From NCBI RefSeq assembly GCF_001938985.1, contig NZ_MKIN01000022.1, positions 62,001 through 126,000 of the forward strand: a stretch of 64,000 nt of DNA, in the 5' to 3' direction. The notes beneath the pieces are model-generated. The model made no database searches and had not been told where the DNA came from. It saw nothing but the letters and a program-made list of their open reading frames with translations. Position 1 is the first letter of the stretch. Each line of letters opens with the position of its first letter. This DNA comes from Gillisella taibaishanensis. GTDB lineage: Bacteria; Pseudomonadota; Alphaproteobacteria; Rhizobiales; Rhizobiaceae. Shown in pieces: positions 54,672 through 63,999 of the stretch. The position numbers were made by a program, and so were the translations under genes.

Positions 54672-55505
54672 ATGAATATCCTGTCGCAAAACACCGCTTT
54701 CGGCGGCATGCAGGGCGTGTTTTCGCACATGTCCGAGACCACGAAATGCGAGATGACCTTTGCAGTCTTCGTGCCGCCGCAGGCAATCGCCGAAAAGCGG
54801 CCTGTGCTCTGGTTTCTCTCAGGCCTGACCTGCACCCATGCCAATGTGATGGAAAAGGGCGAATACCGCCGTCTCGCAGCCGAACTTGGCCTGATCATCG
54901 TCTGCCCCGACACCAGCCCGCGCGGCAATGACGTGCCCGACGAACTGACCAACTGGAAGATGGGCAAGGGCGCGGGCATGTATCTCAATGCCACCGAGAT
55001 GCCCTGGAGCGAACACTTCCAGATGTATAGCTATATCACCGAGGAACTGCCGGCCCTGATCGCCAGCCAGTTCCGCGCCGACATGGCCCGCCAGGGTGTT
55101 TTCGGCCATTCCATGGGCGGCCACGGCGCCCTGACCATCGCCCTGAAGAACCCTGACCGCTTCAAGAGCTGCTCGGCTTTTGCACCGATCGTCAGCCCCC
55201 TGCAGGCTGACTGGACGCAGGACGCATTCGAGAAATATCTCGGATCCGACCGCACGACATGGCGGCAATACGACGCCTGTGCCCTGATCGAGGACGGCGC
55301 GCGCTTTCCCGAGTTCCTGGTCGACCAAGGCAAGGCCGACAGCTTCCTTGAGAAGGGCCTACAGCCCTGGCTGCTGGAAGAGGCCGTGAAGGATACCGAG
55401 ATCGGCCTGACGCTGCGCCTGCACGAGCGCTACGACCATTCCTATTATTTCATCTCAAGCTTCATGGACGACCATCTGCGCTGGCATGCCGAGCGGCTCG
55501 GTTGA
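54672..55505 (+). CDS. fghA: S-formylglutathione hydrolase
   Basis: A 277-residue esterase-D type hydrolase that splits S-formylglutathione into formate and glutathione. Motifs: MTFAVFVPPQAIAEKRPVLW, LSGLTCTHANVMEKGEYRR, the nucleophile FGHSMGGHGALTIAL, the Asp region VDQGKADSFLEKGLQPWLLE and the His in RYDHSYYFISSFMDDHLRWH. With the class III dehydrogenase of the same operon it completes glutathione-dependent formaldehyde removal. Confidence 0.95.
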   Translation: MNILSQNTAFGGMQGVFSHMSETTKCEMTFAVFVPPQAIAEKRPVLWFLSGLTCTHANVMEKGEYRRLAAELGLIIVCPDTSPRGNDVPDELTNWKMGKGAGMYLNATEMPWSEHFQMYSYITEELPALIASQFRADMARQGVFGHSMGGHGALTIALKNPDRFKSCSAFAPIVSPLQADWTQDAFEKYLGSDRTTWRQYDACALIEDGARFPEFLVDQGKADSFLEKGLQPWLLEEAVKDTEIGLTLRLHERYDHSYYFISSFMDDHLRWHAERLG

Positions 55506-55546
55506 TCGGGACCCTCAGGCAAACGTGGGAACGGGTTAGCATTCAC

Positions 55547-55581
55547 TAGAGCCCTTCCGTGTTCCGCGGAAAGGCGCTACC
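55547..55581. repeat. Small intergenic palindrome after fghA
   Basis: CTAGAGCCCTTCCG and CGGAAAGGCGCT-type halves form an imperfect inverted repeat between the convergent fghA and lpxB genes. It lacks a T run, but its position between two convergent ends suggests a shared terminator or a rhizobial intergenic repeat. Confidence 0.4.
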
Positions 55582-55620
55582 GCGCTTTTGCCGGAAATGC
55601 GCCACTGCGCAAACAGAAGG

Positions 55621-56796
55621 TCAAATCGCCTTTCGGCTACGCAACAGATCGAGCACGATTGCCGCCCCCGCCTCGCCGGCGGGGATCTGGGTCTGCATCT
55701 TGCGCCAGATGAGGTCATAGCCCTCAAGCATGGCCTGACGCTCCGGCGTTTGCTGCGACAGACGCTCCATCCAGCGCGCCAGGGAGGCGCCGCGCAATTG
55801 CTCGTTCAGGTATTCCGGCACGACGACATAATCGGCGATGATGCTGGGCAAAGCGCCGGTCCAGGTCTTGATAAGGCTGTTGAAAAGCTTGATCAGCCAA
55901 TCGGTCTTGTAGGTGGAGACAACGGGCACGCCGGCGAGACTCAATTCCAAAAGCACGGTGCCCGACGCGGCAATGGCAGCATCCGCCTCGGCAAAGGCGC
56001 GCCACTTGGCCTCTTCGCCGACAACGACCTCCGGCTTTTCCTCCCAATCGGCGACCGCCTGGCGCACCATAGCCTCCCGGCGCGGAACCGTCGGCAACAC
56101 GAACCGAGTGGGTCCGTTGCGCTCGACGAAGTCACGGGCGGCATCACGAAAGATAGGCGTCAGCGACGAAATCTCGGCGCCGCGTGACCCCGGCAGCAAC
56201 ATGATCGTTTTCGGCTCTGACGGCGCCGGCAGTGGCTTCAACAGGCGCTCAGCCCGGCAGGCAAGCACAGACGGATCAGTCACCAGCCGGTGGCCGACGA
56301 AATGGGTCTTCGGACCACCCAGCCGCTGCATGACGGCGGGCTCGAAGGGCAGTACCGCAAGCACGGCATCGACATAGGGCAACATGGCCTTGGCCCGGTA
56401 TTCCTTCCAGGCCCAGACGCTCGGGCAGACGTAATTAACGACGGGAAGGTCGGGATGAACCGCCCTCACCTTCTTCGCCACCCGATGGGTGAAATCGGGA
56501 CTGTCGACGATGAGCAGCAGGTCCGGCTTATCGGCAATGATAGCCTTCGCCGTCTTGCCGATCAGCGACAGAAAACGCGGCAGCCTGGCCAGGACTTGCG
56601 TTATGCCCATCACCGACAGCTCGGAAAAATCAAACAGCGAGGTCAGCCCCTGCGCCTCCAGCGCCGGCCCGCCGACACCGGTCAACAGGACCTCGCCGCC
56701 ATATTGCCGCTTCAGTGCAGCGATCAGATCGGCTCCAAGCAGGTCGCCGGAGACCTCGCCGGCGATAACAGCGATCTTGAGGGGTTTATCGACCAC
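55621..56796 (-). CDS. lpxB: Lipid-A-disaccharide synthase
   Basis: A 391-residue GT19 enzyme that joins UDP-2,3-diacylglucosamine and lipid X to the lipid A disaccharide. Motifs: IAVIAGEVSGDLLGADLIAA, TGVGGPALEAQGL, LIVDSPDFTHRVAKKV, NYVCPSVWAWKEYRAK, FVGHRLV and LLPGSRGAEI, then AASGTVLLELSLAGVPVVSTYK. It is last in the lipid A operon, downstream of lpxI. Confidence 0.96.
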   Translation of the reverse strand: MVDKPLKIAVIAGEVSGDLLGADLIAALKRQYGGEVLLTGVGGPALEAQGLTSLFDFSELSVMGITQVLARLPRFLSLIGKTAKAIIADKPDLLLIVDSPDFTHRVAKKVRAVHPDLPVVNYVCPSVWAWKEYRAKAMLPYVDAVLAVLPFEPAVMQRLGGPKTHFVGHRLVTDPSVLACRAERLLKPLPAPSEPKTIMLLPGSRGAEISSLTPIFRDAARDFVERNGPTRFVLPTVPRREAMVRQAVADWEEKPEVVVGEEAKWRAFAEADAAIAASGTVLLELSLAGVPVVSTYKTDWLIKLFNSLIKTWTGALPSIIADYVVVPEYLNEQLRGASLARWMERLSQQTPERQAMLEGYDLIWRKMQTQIPAGEAGAAIVLDLLRSRKAI

Positions 56797-56865
56797 GGTC
56801 TGTGTCTCCCGGCCCGGGCTACAGCATCGCGCCGAATCGGCAGGATGCTTCAGCTTTTTGTTTTT

Positions 56866-56911
56866 GCATCGGATTTACCTGAAAACCGGTTCCCGTTTTT
56901 CGGTCCGATGC
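56866..56911. repeat. Rhizobial intergenic palindrome (RIME-like)
   Basis: GCATCGGA (56866-56873) and TCCGATGC (56904-56911) frame ACCTGAAAACCGGTTCCCG and a T run. The GCATCGGA...AAAACCGGTTCCCG...TCCGATGC order is a repeated intergenic pattern of Rhizobiaceae that I recognise. It lies in the 121-base gap between lpxI and lpxB, where it could shape mRNA processing in the operon. Confidence 0.72.
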
Positions 56912-56917
56912 TCTCAA

Positions 56918-57781
56918 TCAGAGTGTGCTATCGTGCTGCAATTCGATGCCAGAGACGAACACACCAGCTGCATCGGCCATAGCAAGCGTTTCCTGCCGCT
57001 GCAATAGCAGCGCTCGGCCGGCCTCGACGGCGATGCCCGCCAGGCCAGCACGCGCCGCATGCTCGACCGTCGACTGGCCGATGGTTGGCAGGTCGGCGCG
57101 GATATCCTGCTGCGGCTTGCAGAGTTTGACCAAAACACCACGCCGGCGGGATGAAATTCGGCCTTCGGCGCGAAGTTCGGCGACCCGTTGCAGCATGCGA
57201 TCGGTGCCTTCAACACCTTCCAGCGCTACGATACGTCCGCCGACACTCACAGCGCCCTGCCCGACATCCAGCCGGCCCAAAGCATCGGCGGCTTTCATCG
57301 CCGCGGCAATGTCGCGCTGGTCGTCATCATTTGGCCGTGCTGTCCCCTGCGGCCCGATCTCGGCCAGCAACTGCGGTGCAATTTCATGGGCGCCGACGAC
57401 GCGGCATCCTTGCGATTCGATCAGTTGGATGACCATCTTCAGAACGGCATCATCGCCCCCCGACAGGAGCGTCCTGACAGCAAAGGGAAGCTTCATCAAA
57501 AAGCGAAGATTGACATGTATCTCATTGAAATTCGGCCTCTTCTTGACGCCGCCTGACATAACCACGCGTTTGATACCATGTCGGCGGATCAAGGCGGAAA
57601 GCCCAGACATGTCGCCGACCCCGATCACCGCGGTATCGAAGCCGTCCCAGCGCTGGTCGGCTTCGTTCTTCAAGGGCAGGATGAAGGGATTCTCACCGGC
57701 GGCACGGGCTGCCTCCGCGACATAAACCGGCAGCATTCCGCTGCCGGCGATGACGGCAAGACGCCCGTCCTGGGTCATCAT
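56918..57781 (-). CDS. lpxI: UDP-2,3-diacylglucosamine pyrophosphatase LpxI
   Basis: A 287-residue DUF1009 protein. In alphaproteobacteria LpxI replaces LpxH and cleaves UDP-diacylglucosamine to lipid X and UMP. Motifs: LAVIAGSGMLPVYVAEAARA, TAVIGVGDMSGLSALIRRHG, RVVMSGGVKKRPNFNEI and GAVSVGGRIVALEGVEGTDRML-type glycine-rich segment. Two ATGs (57781, 57778) are possible. It lies 14 bases after lpxA, keeping the conserved order. Confidence 0.94.
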   Translation of the reverse strand: MMTQDGRLAVIAGSGMLPVYVAEAARAAGENPFILPLKNEADQRWDGFDTAVIGVGDMSGLSALIRRHGIKRVVMSGGVKKRPNFNEIHVNLRFLMKLPFAVRTLLSGGDDAVLKMVIQLIESQGCRVVGAHEIAPQLLAEIGPQGTARPNDDDQRDIAAAMKAADALGRLDVGQGAVSVGGRIVALEGVEGTDRMLQRVAELRAEGRISSRRRGVLVKLCKPQQDIRADLPTIGQSTVEHAARAGLAGIAVEAGRALLLQRQETLAMADAAGVFVSGIELQHDSTL

Positions 57782-57795
57782 CGCGCGGCCATCGT

Positions 57796-58611
57796 TCAGC
57801 TCTTGCCGCGGAACGGCGAAGACAGCGCCCGATCGCTTTCAGCTGCGATGAAATCGAGGATCTCCATCGCCTGCGGGCAATCGGCAAATTCGTCGCGGAT
57901 CGCAGCGGCCTTTTCGCGGATCGCACCTTCTTCGTCGAACAGCGCCTTATAGGCCTTGCGCACCCGGTGAATGGTGGCGCGATCGACGCCGGCGCGGGTC
58001 ATGCCGACGACGTTGAGGCCGCCCAGCAGGCCGGGATTGCCGTTCAGCATGCCATAGGGAATGACGTCATAGCTGCAGGCTGATAGCCCACCGATGAAAG
58101 CCTGGCGGCCAATACGGGTGAACTGATGAACCGCAGACCCGCCGCCGAGAATCGCCCGGTCCTCGATCTTGACATGGCCAGCCAGCATCACATTGTTCGA
58201 CAGGATAATGTTGCTGCCGAGCTGGCAATCATGGGCCACATGCGAGTTGGCCAGGAACAGGTTATTGTCACCCACTACCGTATGCCCGCCGCCTTCCACC
58301 GTGCCGCAATTGATCGTCACGCCTTCGCGCATCGTGCAATTGTCGCCAATGGTCAGCGTCGTTTCCTCGCCATTGTGGTGGATGCTTTGCGGCTCTCCGC
58401 CGATCACGGCATTTGGAAACATCCGGCTGTTCTTGCCAATCACCGTCTTGCCGGTCACGACCACATGGGACAGCAGCTCTGCGCCCTCACCCAGAACCAC
58501 CTTCGGCCCAATATGGCAGAAGGGTCCGATGCTGACGTTTTCACCGATCACCGCGCCATCTTCGATGACGGCGGAGGGGTGAATGCGGGCGCTGGCCGGA
58601 ATAGCGGTCAT
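57796..58611 (-). CDS. lpxA: UDP-GlcNAc acyltransferase
   Basis: A 271-residue left-handed beta-helix enzyme that performs the first step of lipid A synthesis. Hexapeptide repeats run through the N-terminal two thirds ([20 protein letters not shown] onward). The catalytic His is in [11 protein letters not shown], the substrate loop in [15 protein letters not shown], and the helical C-terminus follows [15 protein letters not shown]. Its start overlaps the fabZ stop (ATGA), so the two are co-translated. Confidence 0.96.
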   Translation of the reverse strand: MTAIPASARIHPSAVIEDGAVIGENVSIGPFCHIGPKVVLGEGAELLSHVVVTGKTVIGKNSRMFPNAVIGGEPQSIHHNGEETTLTIGDNCTMREGVTINCGTVEGGGHTVVGDNNLFLANSHVAHDCQLGSNIILSNNVMLAGHVKIEDRAILGGGSAVHQFTRIGRQAFIGGLSACSYDVIPYGMLNGNPGLLGGLNVVGMTRAGVDRATIHRVRKAYKALFDEEGAIREKAAAIRDEFADCPQAMEILDFIAAESDRALSSPFRGKS

Positions 58612-59072
58612 TGGGCTTCCTTATGTATGATCATCGCACCGATATCGGCTTCCGCCGCCAGTGCGCCATCTACCTTGGCATCGCAATGGAACTTCCAGAC
58701 ATTGCCGCGCTGCTTCTGCTTCGTGACATGAAACTCGACACGATCACCGGGCACGACCGGCTTACGGAACCGGGCATTGTCGATTGTCATGAAATAGACC
58801 AGATCGCCACCCGTACCAGCCTTGCGCGCGCAAATGGCGCCGGCCGTCTGCGCCATGCCTTCAATGAGCAATACGCCAGGCATGATCGGCTGCTCCGGGA
58901 AATGCCCGGTGAACTGCGGCTCGTTTGCCGTGACATTCTTGATGCCGATTGCGGAGTTGTCGCCATCGATATCGATGATGCGATCTACCAGCAGGAAGGG
59001 ATAGCGATGCGGCAGGAGCTTCATGATCTCCAGAATATCCGCGCGTCCCAACTCTTTCTGCTCAACGGTCAT
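58608..59072 (-). CDS. fabZ: 3-hydroxyacyl-ACP dehydratase
   Basis: A 154-residue hot-dog-fold enzyme that dehydrates 3-hydroxyacyl-ACP in fatty acid elongation and shares its substrate with LpxA. Motifs: [20 protein letters not shown] with the active His, and [20 protein letters not shown] with the active Glu. It overlaps lpxD by 4 bases on one side and lpxA on the other. Confidence 0.96.
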   Translation of the reverse strand: MTVEQKELGRADILEIMKLLPHRYPFLLVDRIIDIDGDNSAIGIKNVTANEPQFTGHFPEQPIMPGVLLIEGMAQTAGAICARKAGTGGDLVYFMTIDNARFRKPVVPGDRVEFHVTKQKQRGNVWKFHCDAKVDGALAAEADIGAMIIHKEAQ

Positions 59073-60136
59073 TTTTGCCCCTTTCCGACCTTCGACCTGC
59101 CTTCAGACCGGCCCATGACTTGAGCGCAATCCCTGAGGAAATCGCCAAGTGGGCGTGCGGGAATGCCACCGAATTTTTCTCCGGCGGGAAGATCCCCGAT
59201 CACGCCGCTCATCGCCGCGATCTGAACACCGTCACCTATCTTGATATGGCCGTTCACGCCAGACCCACCGCCAATCAATACGCCATCGCCAATAACCGTG
59301 CTGCCGGCAATGCCGACTTGTGCAACGATGCCGCAATGGCGACCGATGCGCACGTTGTGAGCAATCTGCACCTGATTGTCGATCTTCGTGCCTTCACCAA
59401 TGACTGTATCGTCCATGGTGCCGCGATCGATTGTCGTATTAGCGCCGATCTCGACATTATCCTGAATGATCACGCGCCCGACCTGAACGATCTTCACCAT
59501 GCCACGCGAGCTTGGCGCATAGCCGAAGCCGTCCTGGCCAATCCGCGCCCCGTTATGGATGATCACGCCGTTGCCGATATAGCTGGCGATAACACTAGAG
59601 CCAGCGGCAATCGAGCAGTCCCGACCGATCTTGACGCCGCGCCCAATCACCGCACCTGCACCAATATGGCTGCCTGCGCCGATCTCGACATCCGCACCAA
59701 CGACCGCCATAGGCTCGACAACGACACCGGCCTCAAGACGAGCGCTAGGATCGACGAAAGCCGCAGGAGAAATCTCCGCAGCTCCATCGCGCGCCACCGG
59801 CAAGGGGCGCTCACCTTCCGGATGCAGCCATTGCCCGGCCAGCGCGAACGCGGCATGCGGGTTCTTGATCAGCAGCACGGGAATGTTGTCGGGGATGAGG
59901 GAGCGGATCGCCTCATCGCAGAGGATAGCTCCCGCCTCGCAGGTTTCAAGCTCGGCTTTGCTGCGTCGCGACAGGATATAGCAGATATCTGTCGCCTTTG
60001 CCCGATACACCGGCGCAACCGAACGGATGACGCGGTCGCCCGCCTCCTCCTGTAACAGTTCCGCCCCAAGACGGACCGCCAGTTCTTTCAAACTGACGCC
60101 CGCGTGGGGCGGATAAAAATCTTCATGCTCCATCAC
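59069..60136 (-). CDS. lpxD: UDP-3-O-acylglucosamine N-acyltransferase
   Basis: A 355-residue beta-helix acyltransferase for the third step of lipid A synthesis. An N-terminal uridine-binding domain ([20 protein letters not shown]) precedes hexapeptide repeats from about residue 105 ([20 protein letters not shown]). The catalytic His lies in [20 protein letters not shown] 60136 and 60133 are both possible. Upstream lies bamA, 48 bases away. Confidence 0.96.
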   Translation of the reverse strand: MMEHEDFYPPHAGVSLKELAVRLGAELLQEEAGDRVIRSVAPVYRAKATDICYILSRRSKAELETCEAGAILCDEAIRSLIPDNIPVLLIKNPHAAFALAGQWLHPEGERPLPVARDGAAEISPAAFVDPSARLEAGVVVEPMAVVGADVEIGAGSHIGAGAVIGRGVKIGRDCSIAAGSSVIASYIGNGVIIHNGARIGQDGFGYAPSSRGMVKIVQVGRVIIQDNVEIGANTTIDRGTMDDTVIGEGTKIDNQVQIAHNVRIGRHCGIVAQVGIAGSTVIGDGVLIGGGSGVNGHIKIGDGVQIAAMSGVIGDLPAGEKFGGIPARPLGDFLRDCAQVMGRSEGRSKVGKGQK

Positions 60137-60184
60137 ACCAATGTCCCAGACGAGTTAATTTGTCTGAGGTTCCGACTATAGAAA

Positions 60185-62521
60185 TCAGAACTGGTTCGCA
60201 ATGGAGAATCGGAACTGCTGCACCTTGTCGTAGTCTTCCTTGAGGATAGGCTGTGCGTAATCGAAGCGCAGCGGACCAAAGGGCGATGCCCAGATGATAC
60301 CAGCGCCGACGGATGCGCGCCAAGCCATATCGACACCCTGGGCGCCGCCACTGTTCTTCACGTCATTGCCGTAAAGCGTACCGGCATCAGAGAACACCGC
60401 GATACGGAAGCCCGCATCCTGCGGCACGCCCGGAATTGGCATGCTGGCTTCAGCCGAAGCCGTGAAGTAGGTCGTGCCGCCGAGCGCATCGTCGTTGTTG
60501 TTCGGCATGCGAACACCAATACCGTTGTTCTCGAAGCCACGGATTTCCTTACCACCGATCTGGAACTGATCGAAGACGTTCAGGTGATCACCCGTCGACA
60601 TGACGTGACCGGCGCCGACAGACAGCGATCCGATAATATCCTGCTCGTCCGAGAGGCTCTTGAAGATCTTCGCCTTGCCCGACACCTTGTAGAATTCGGA
60701 ATCACCACCAAGACCGGCAAACTCATGCGTAAACGTCGCGTAAATACCTTCATGCGGCAGGTTACGGTCGTCAAGCGTGTTGTAGGTCAGGGTTTGAGAA
60801 ACCGATGACACGGTCCACGGGCTACCGTTGATCAGGTTCTGGTACGGAGCGGAAAGCTCGGTCGTCCAATCGTCGACGCCCTTATACTTGATCTGCTTGT
60901 AGGTGTAGCGGAACGTCGTCGCCAGGCTTTCGGTGATCGGCGCGGTCACGCGCAGAGTACCGCCCTGTTCGTCGTAGTCGTAGTAGTCGTTGCTGCTCGT
61001 GCTGCTCTTGAACAGGTCGAAGCCGACAGCCAACCGGTAACCGAGGAAATAGGGCTCGGTGAAGGACAGGTTGTAGGTCTGGCTATCGTCCGTGCCGGCA
61101 CCCGCAGCGATGCGGATGTACTGACCACGGCCGAGGAAGTTCTTTTCTTCCACCGACGCTTCCAGGATCAGGCCGTCGCCGCCGACCGAATAGCCAGCAC
61201 CGATACCGAAGGAGCCAGTCGACTGGTCTTCGACATTGACAACGATGATCACGCGGTCAGGTGCACTGCCCTGAGCCGTCGTGATGTTGACCGAGCTGAA
61301 ATAACCCAGCGCTTCCAACCGACGCTTGGCGCGGGTGATGACTTCCTGATTGAATGCATCGCCTTCGCTGATGTCGAATTCGCGACGGATAACGTAATCG
61401 CGGGTCCGGGTATTGCCCTTCACTTCGATCCGCTCGACATAGGCGCGCTCGCCCTGGTCAACCATATAGGTCACGCCGATCGTGCCATTGCCCATGTCGC
61501 GGTTGCCGCGCGGAACGACGCGGGCAAACGGATAGCCCTTGGCAGACACGCGCTGCTGGATCGCTTCCATCGACTTCTGGATTTCGCGGGCGCTGTAGAC
61601 GCCACCCTGCGAGGTCGTTACCAGACCCTTGAGCTCGTTGGCATCGACGCCTTCGACAGAGCTTTCGACATTGATGTCAGCGAATTTGTAGCGCTGGCCT
61701 TCGTCGACGGTGATGTTGATCGTATATTCGTTCGTCTGTTCGTTGAGCGACGCATCCGAAGAAATCACACGGAAATCGGCATAACCGTGATTGTAATAGA
61801 ACTGACGCAGAGCTTCTTCGTCCGCCTTCAGCTTGTCCTCATTGTAGACATCCTTACGGGTCAGGAAGGACAGCGGATTGGACTTCTTGGTGCTGATGAC
61901 AGCAGCCAGGCGGCTGTCGCCATAGGCATGATTGCCCGTGAAGTTGATCGAACCGATCTTGGTGCGGTCACCTTCGTTGACGACGAATGCCAAGTTGACA
62001 CGGCCATTGCCAACCGGCGCGGTCTGCGTGGTGACTTCGACGTCAGCGCGACCAATGGCGGCATAAGCCTGCTTGATGCGGGCGATGTCGGCCTTGATCA
62101 GCTCTTCGCTATAGGGACCGAGCGGCTGCGTCTGCACGACGGTCTGGAGCTTGTCGTCCTTGATCTTGCGATTGCCGTTGAACACGACCTGGTTGACCAA
62201 CTTGTTTTCGTTGACCGTAACCACCAGCGCGCTGCCGGCAACCGAGATCTTCACGTCCGAGAAATAGCCGGTCGCATAGAGGCGCTTGACCGAGTCGTCG
62301 ACGTCGGAATTTGAGAAGGTCTTGCCAGGCTGAATCGTCAGATTGGAGCGAACCGCCTCCGTTCCAACCCGCGTTGCACCGCGAACGTCGATCCGCTGGA
62401 TCACGGCCGCATTGGCGACAGAGGCAGAAGCCACAACTGCGAGGCCCGCACTTACCGAAACTACACCAGCAGACAGCGCGACCGCTGATACCGCGTTCAA
62501 AAATCTTGAACCAGCCTTCAT
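60185..62521 (-). CDS. bamA: Outer-membrane assembly factor BamA
   Basis: A 778-residue Omp85 protein with a signal peptide ending near SVANA, five POTRA repeats in the first half (the first from VIQRIDVRGATRVGTEAVRS) and a C-terminal beta-barrel with GSFGIGAGYSVGGDGLILEA, QFQIGGKEIRGFENNGIGVR and GIIWASPFGPLRFDYAQPI. The last residue is Phe (IANQF), the usual barrel signal. It folds outer-membrane proteins. It lies between rseP and lpxD on the same strand. Confidence 0.96.
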   Translation of the reverse strand: MKAGSRFLNAVSAVALSAGVVSVSAGLAVVASASVANAAVIQRIDVRGATRVGTEAVRSNLTIQPGKTFSNSDVDDSVKRLYATGYFSDVKISVAGSALVVTVNENKLVNQVVFNGNRKIKDDKLQTVVQTQPLGPYSEELIKADIARIKQAYAAIGRADVEVTTQTAPVGNGRVNLAFVVNEGDRTKIGSINFTGNHAYGDSRLAAVISTKKSNPLSFLTRKDVYNEDKLKADEEALRQFYYNHGYADFRVISSDASLNEQTNEYTINITVDEGQRYKFADINVESSVEGVDANELKGLVTTSQGGVYSAREIQKSMEAIQQRVSAKGYPFARVVPRGNRDMGNGTIGVTYMVDQGERAYVERIEVKGNTRTRDYVIRREFDISEGDAFNQEVITRAKRRLEALGYFSSVNITTAQGSAPDRVIIVVNVEDQSTGSFGIGAGYSVGGDGLILEASVEEKNFLGRGQYIRIAAGAGTDDSQTYNLSFTEPYFLGYRLAVGFDLFKSSTSSNDYYDYDEQGGTLRVTAPITESLATTFRYTYKQIKYKGVDDWTTELSAPYQNLINGSPWTVSSVSQTLTYNTLDDRNLPHEGIYATFTHEFAGLGGDSEFYKVSGKAKIFKSLSDEQDIIGSLSVGAGHVMSTGDHLNVFDQFQIGGKEIRGFENNGIGVRMPNNNDDALGGTTYFTASAEASMPIPGVPQDAGFRIAVFSDAGTLYGNDVKNSGGAQGVDMAWRASVGAGIIWASPFGPLRFDYAQPILKEDYDKVQQFRFSIANQF

Positions 62522-62716
62522 GTGAACTTCTAACCTTTTTTCCGTTGTCCCTCGGTCTTAAAACCGACTCCGGTCCGATGGTCGTTTTAACCGCTTTTGC
62601 TCTACAAGCAAGGCCAGCAGTTAATTTCCATTTACTTCGTTTGCACACGTGGCGTATTCGCCACTCCCAAATTGAAACATCGTAAACAAATCCTTATCAA
62701 CGATGCCAAAACACCC

Positions 62717-63838
62717 CTAGCCAATCAACCGGCTGATATCGTTCCACGTAGCGAACACCATCAACGACAGGATCATGACCATCCCCACCTTGAACGCGAT
62801 CTCCTGCGCGCCGGTGCTGACGGGCTTTCCGCGTATTGCCTCTAGCGCATAGAGGATTAAATGGCCGCCATCAAGCACCGGAACCGGCATAAGGTTCAGT
62901 AACCCAATGGAAACCGACAGAACGGCCGCCAACTGCAGCAAGGCGACAACACCAAGCGTCGCAACCTGGCCCGAAGCCTGCGCCACGCGGATCGGTCCAC
63001 CCAACTGATCAGCGCTCATCCGGCCGGCAAACAGGTTGGTAAGATAGTCATACGTGCTGGTGACGATGTTCCAGGTTTGCTGGACGCCAGCCTGCAGCGA
63101 ATCGGCAACACCAAGTTTTTCCACACGAAAATTGCCGCTGGCCGCCGTCGTCATGATTCCGATCTGGCCGACTTCCATCTTGTTGCCGAAACGATCGGCT
63201 GTTTCCGTGCGCCGCGGCGTCATCTTCAGGTCCAGCTGTGCGTCAGCTCGCTTGACGGTGACGACAACAGGCACCTCGGGCCGCACGCTGACATAACGCA
63301 CCACGTCATCGAAGGTCTTGACCGCAGTGCCATCGAGCGCCACCAAAACGTCTCCTGGCTGCACACCGGCTTCTGCGGCGGCACTGGCCGGCTTCACCTC
63401 GGCCACGACAGGATCGGAAACCGGCTTACCGTAGAGGCTGAAGGTTACCGTAAAAATTAAAATTGCGAGCAGGAAATTTGCAATTGGACCGGCGGCAACC
63501 GTCGCTGCCCGCTTCCAGAGTTTGGCTCCGTTCAGGGTGCGGGCCTGGTCTTCGGGGCTAAGAGCCTCGAACTCGGCAGCATCGGTCTTGCTGGAAGCAT
63601 CGGCATCGCCGAAGAAGCGGACATAGCCGCCGAGCGGAATGGCGCTCAGCTTCCAACGTGTGCCATGACGGTCGTTATAGCCGATCAATTCCGGGCCAAA
63701 GCCAAGCGAGAAGGCGAGAACCCTGATGCCGGACCAACGTCCGACCAAATAGTGGCCCATCTCGTGGACGAAGACGATCAGCGACAGGACGAGGACGAAG
63801 GGCACGATATACCCCGTCAGAAATCCGATTATCGCCAT
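62717..63838 (-). CDS. rseP: Site-2 intramembrane protease RseP
   Basis: A 373-residue membrane metalloprotease. The zinc motif HEMGH has His25, Glu26 and His29 in the first helix (SLIVFVHEMGHYLVGRW). A PDZ-type segment (AEAGVQPGDVLVALDGTAVK) follows, then a second metal motif LNLMPVPVLDGGHLILYALE near the C-terminus. It cleaves anti-sigma factors and remnant signal peptides in the inner membrane. The 195 bases to bamA contain the bamA promoter region; nothing else is clear. Confidence 0.96.
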   Translation of the reverse strand: MAIIGFLTGYIVPFVLVLSLIVFVHEMGHYLVGRWSGIRVLAFSLGFGPELIGYNDRHGTRWKLSAIPLGGYVRFFGDADASSKTDAAEFEALSPEDQARTLNGAKLWKRAATVAAGPIANFLLAILIFTVTFSLYGKPVSDPVVAEVKPASAAAEAGVQPGDVLVALDGTAVKTFDDVVRYVSVRPEVPVVVTVKRADAQLDLKMTPRRTETADRFGNKMEVGQIGIMTTAASGNFRVEKLGVADSLQAGVQQTWNIVTSTYDYLTNLFAGRMSADQLGGPIRVAQASGQVATLGVVALLQLAAVLSVSIGLLNLMPVPVLDGGHLILYALEAIRGKPVSTGAQEIAFKVGMVMILSLMVFATWNDISRLIG

Positions 63839-63948
63839 CTTACATCCTCCTCACACACACCCTACCCGGGTCAGCCCTACATATGGGCCAGAATGACACC
63901 TGCGTAAAGCGCGCTTGTCAGCGGCGCCGCATGGCCGCTGCCATCCGG

Positions 63949-63999
63949 TCACCGGCCGGCAAAATCGAACAGTAAACCACCGACCGAGTCGGTCACGCC
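63949..63999 (-). CDS. cdsA: Probable 3' end of cdsA, runs off window
   Basis: On the minus strand a frame open from the window edge reads GVTDSVGGLLFDFAGR then stop. This resembles the C-terminal signature of phosphatidate cytidylyltransferase (HGGVxDRxDxLLF type), the usual gene before rseP in rhizobia. The Arg and the second Asp of the signature read Ser and Gly here, so the call is tentative, and the 16 visible residues are too few to be sure. The 110 bases to rseP hold GGAGG just before the rseP start. Confidence 0.45.
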   Translation of the reverse strand, partial: GVTDSVGGLLFDFAGR

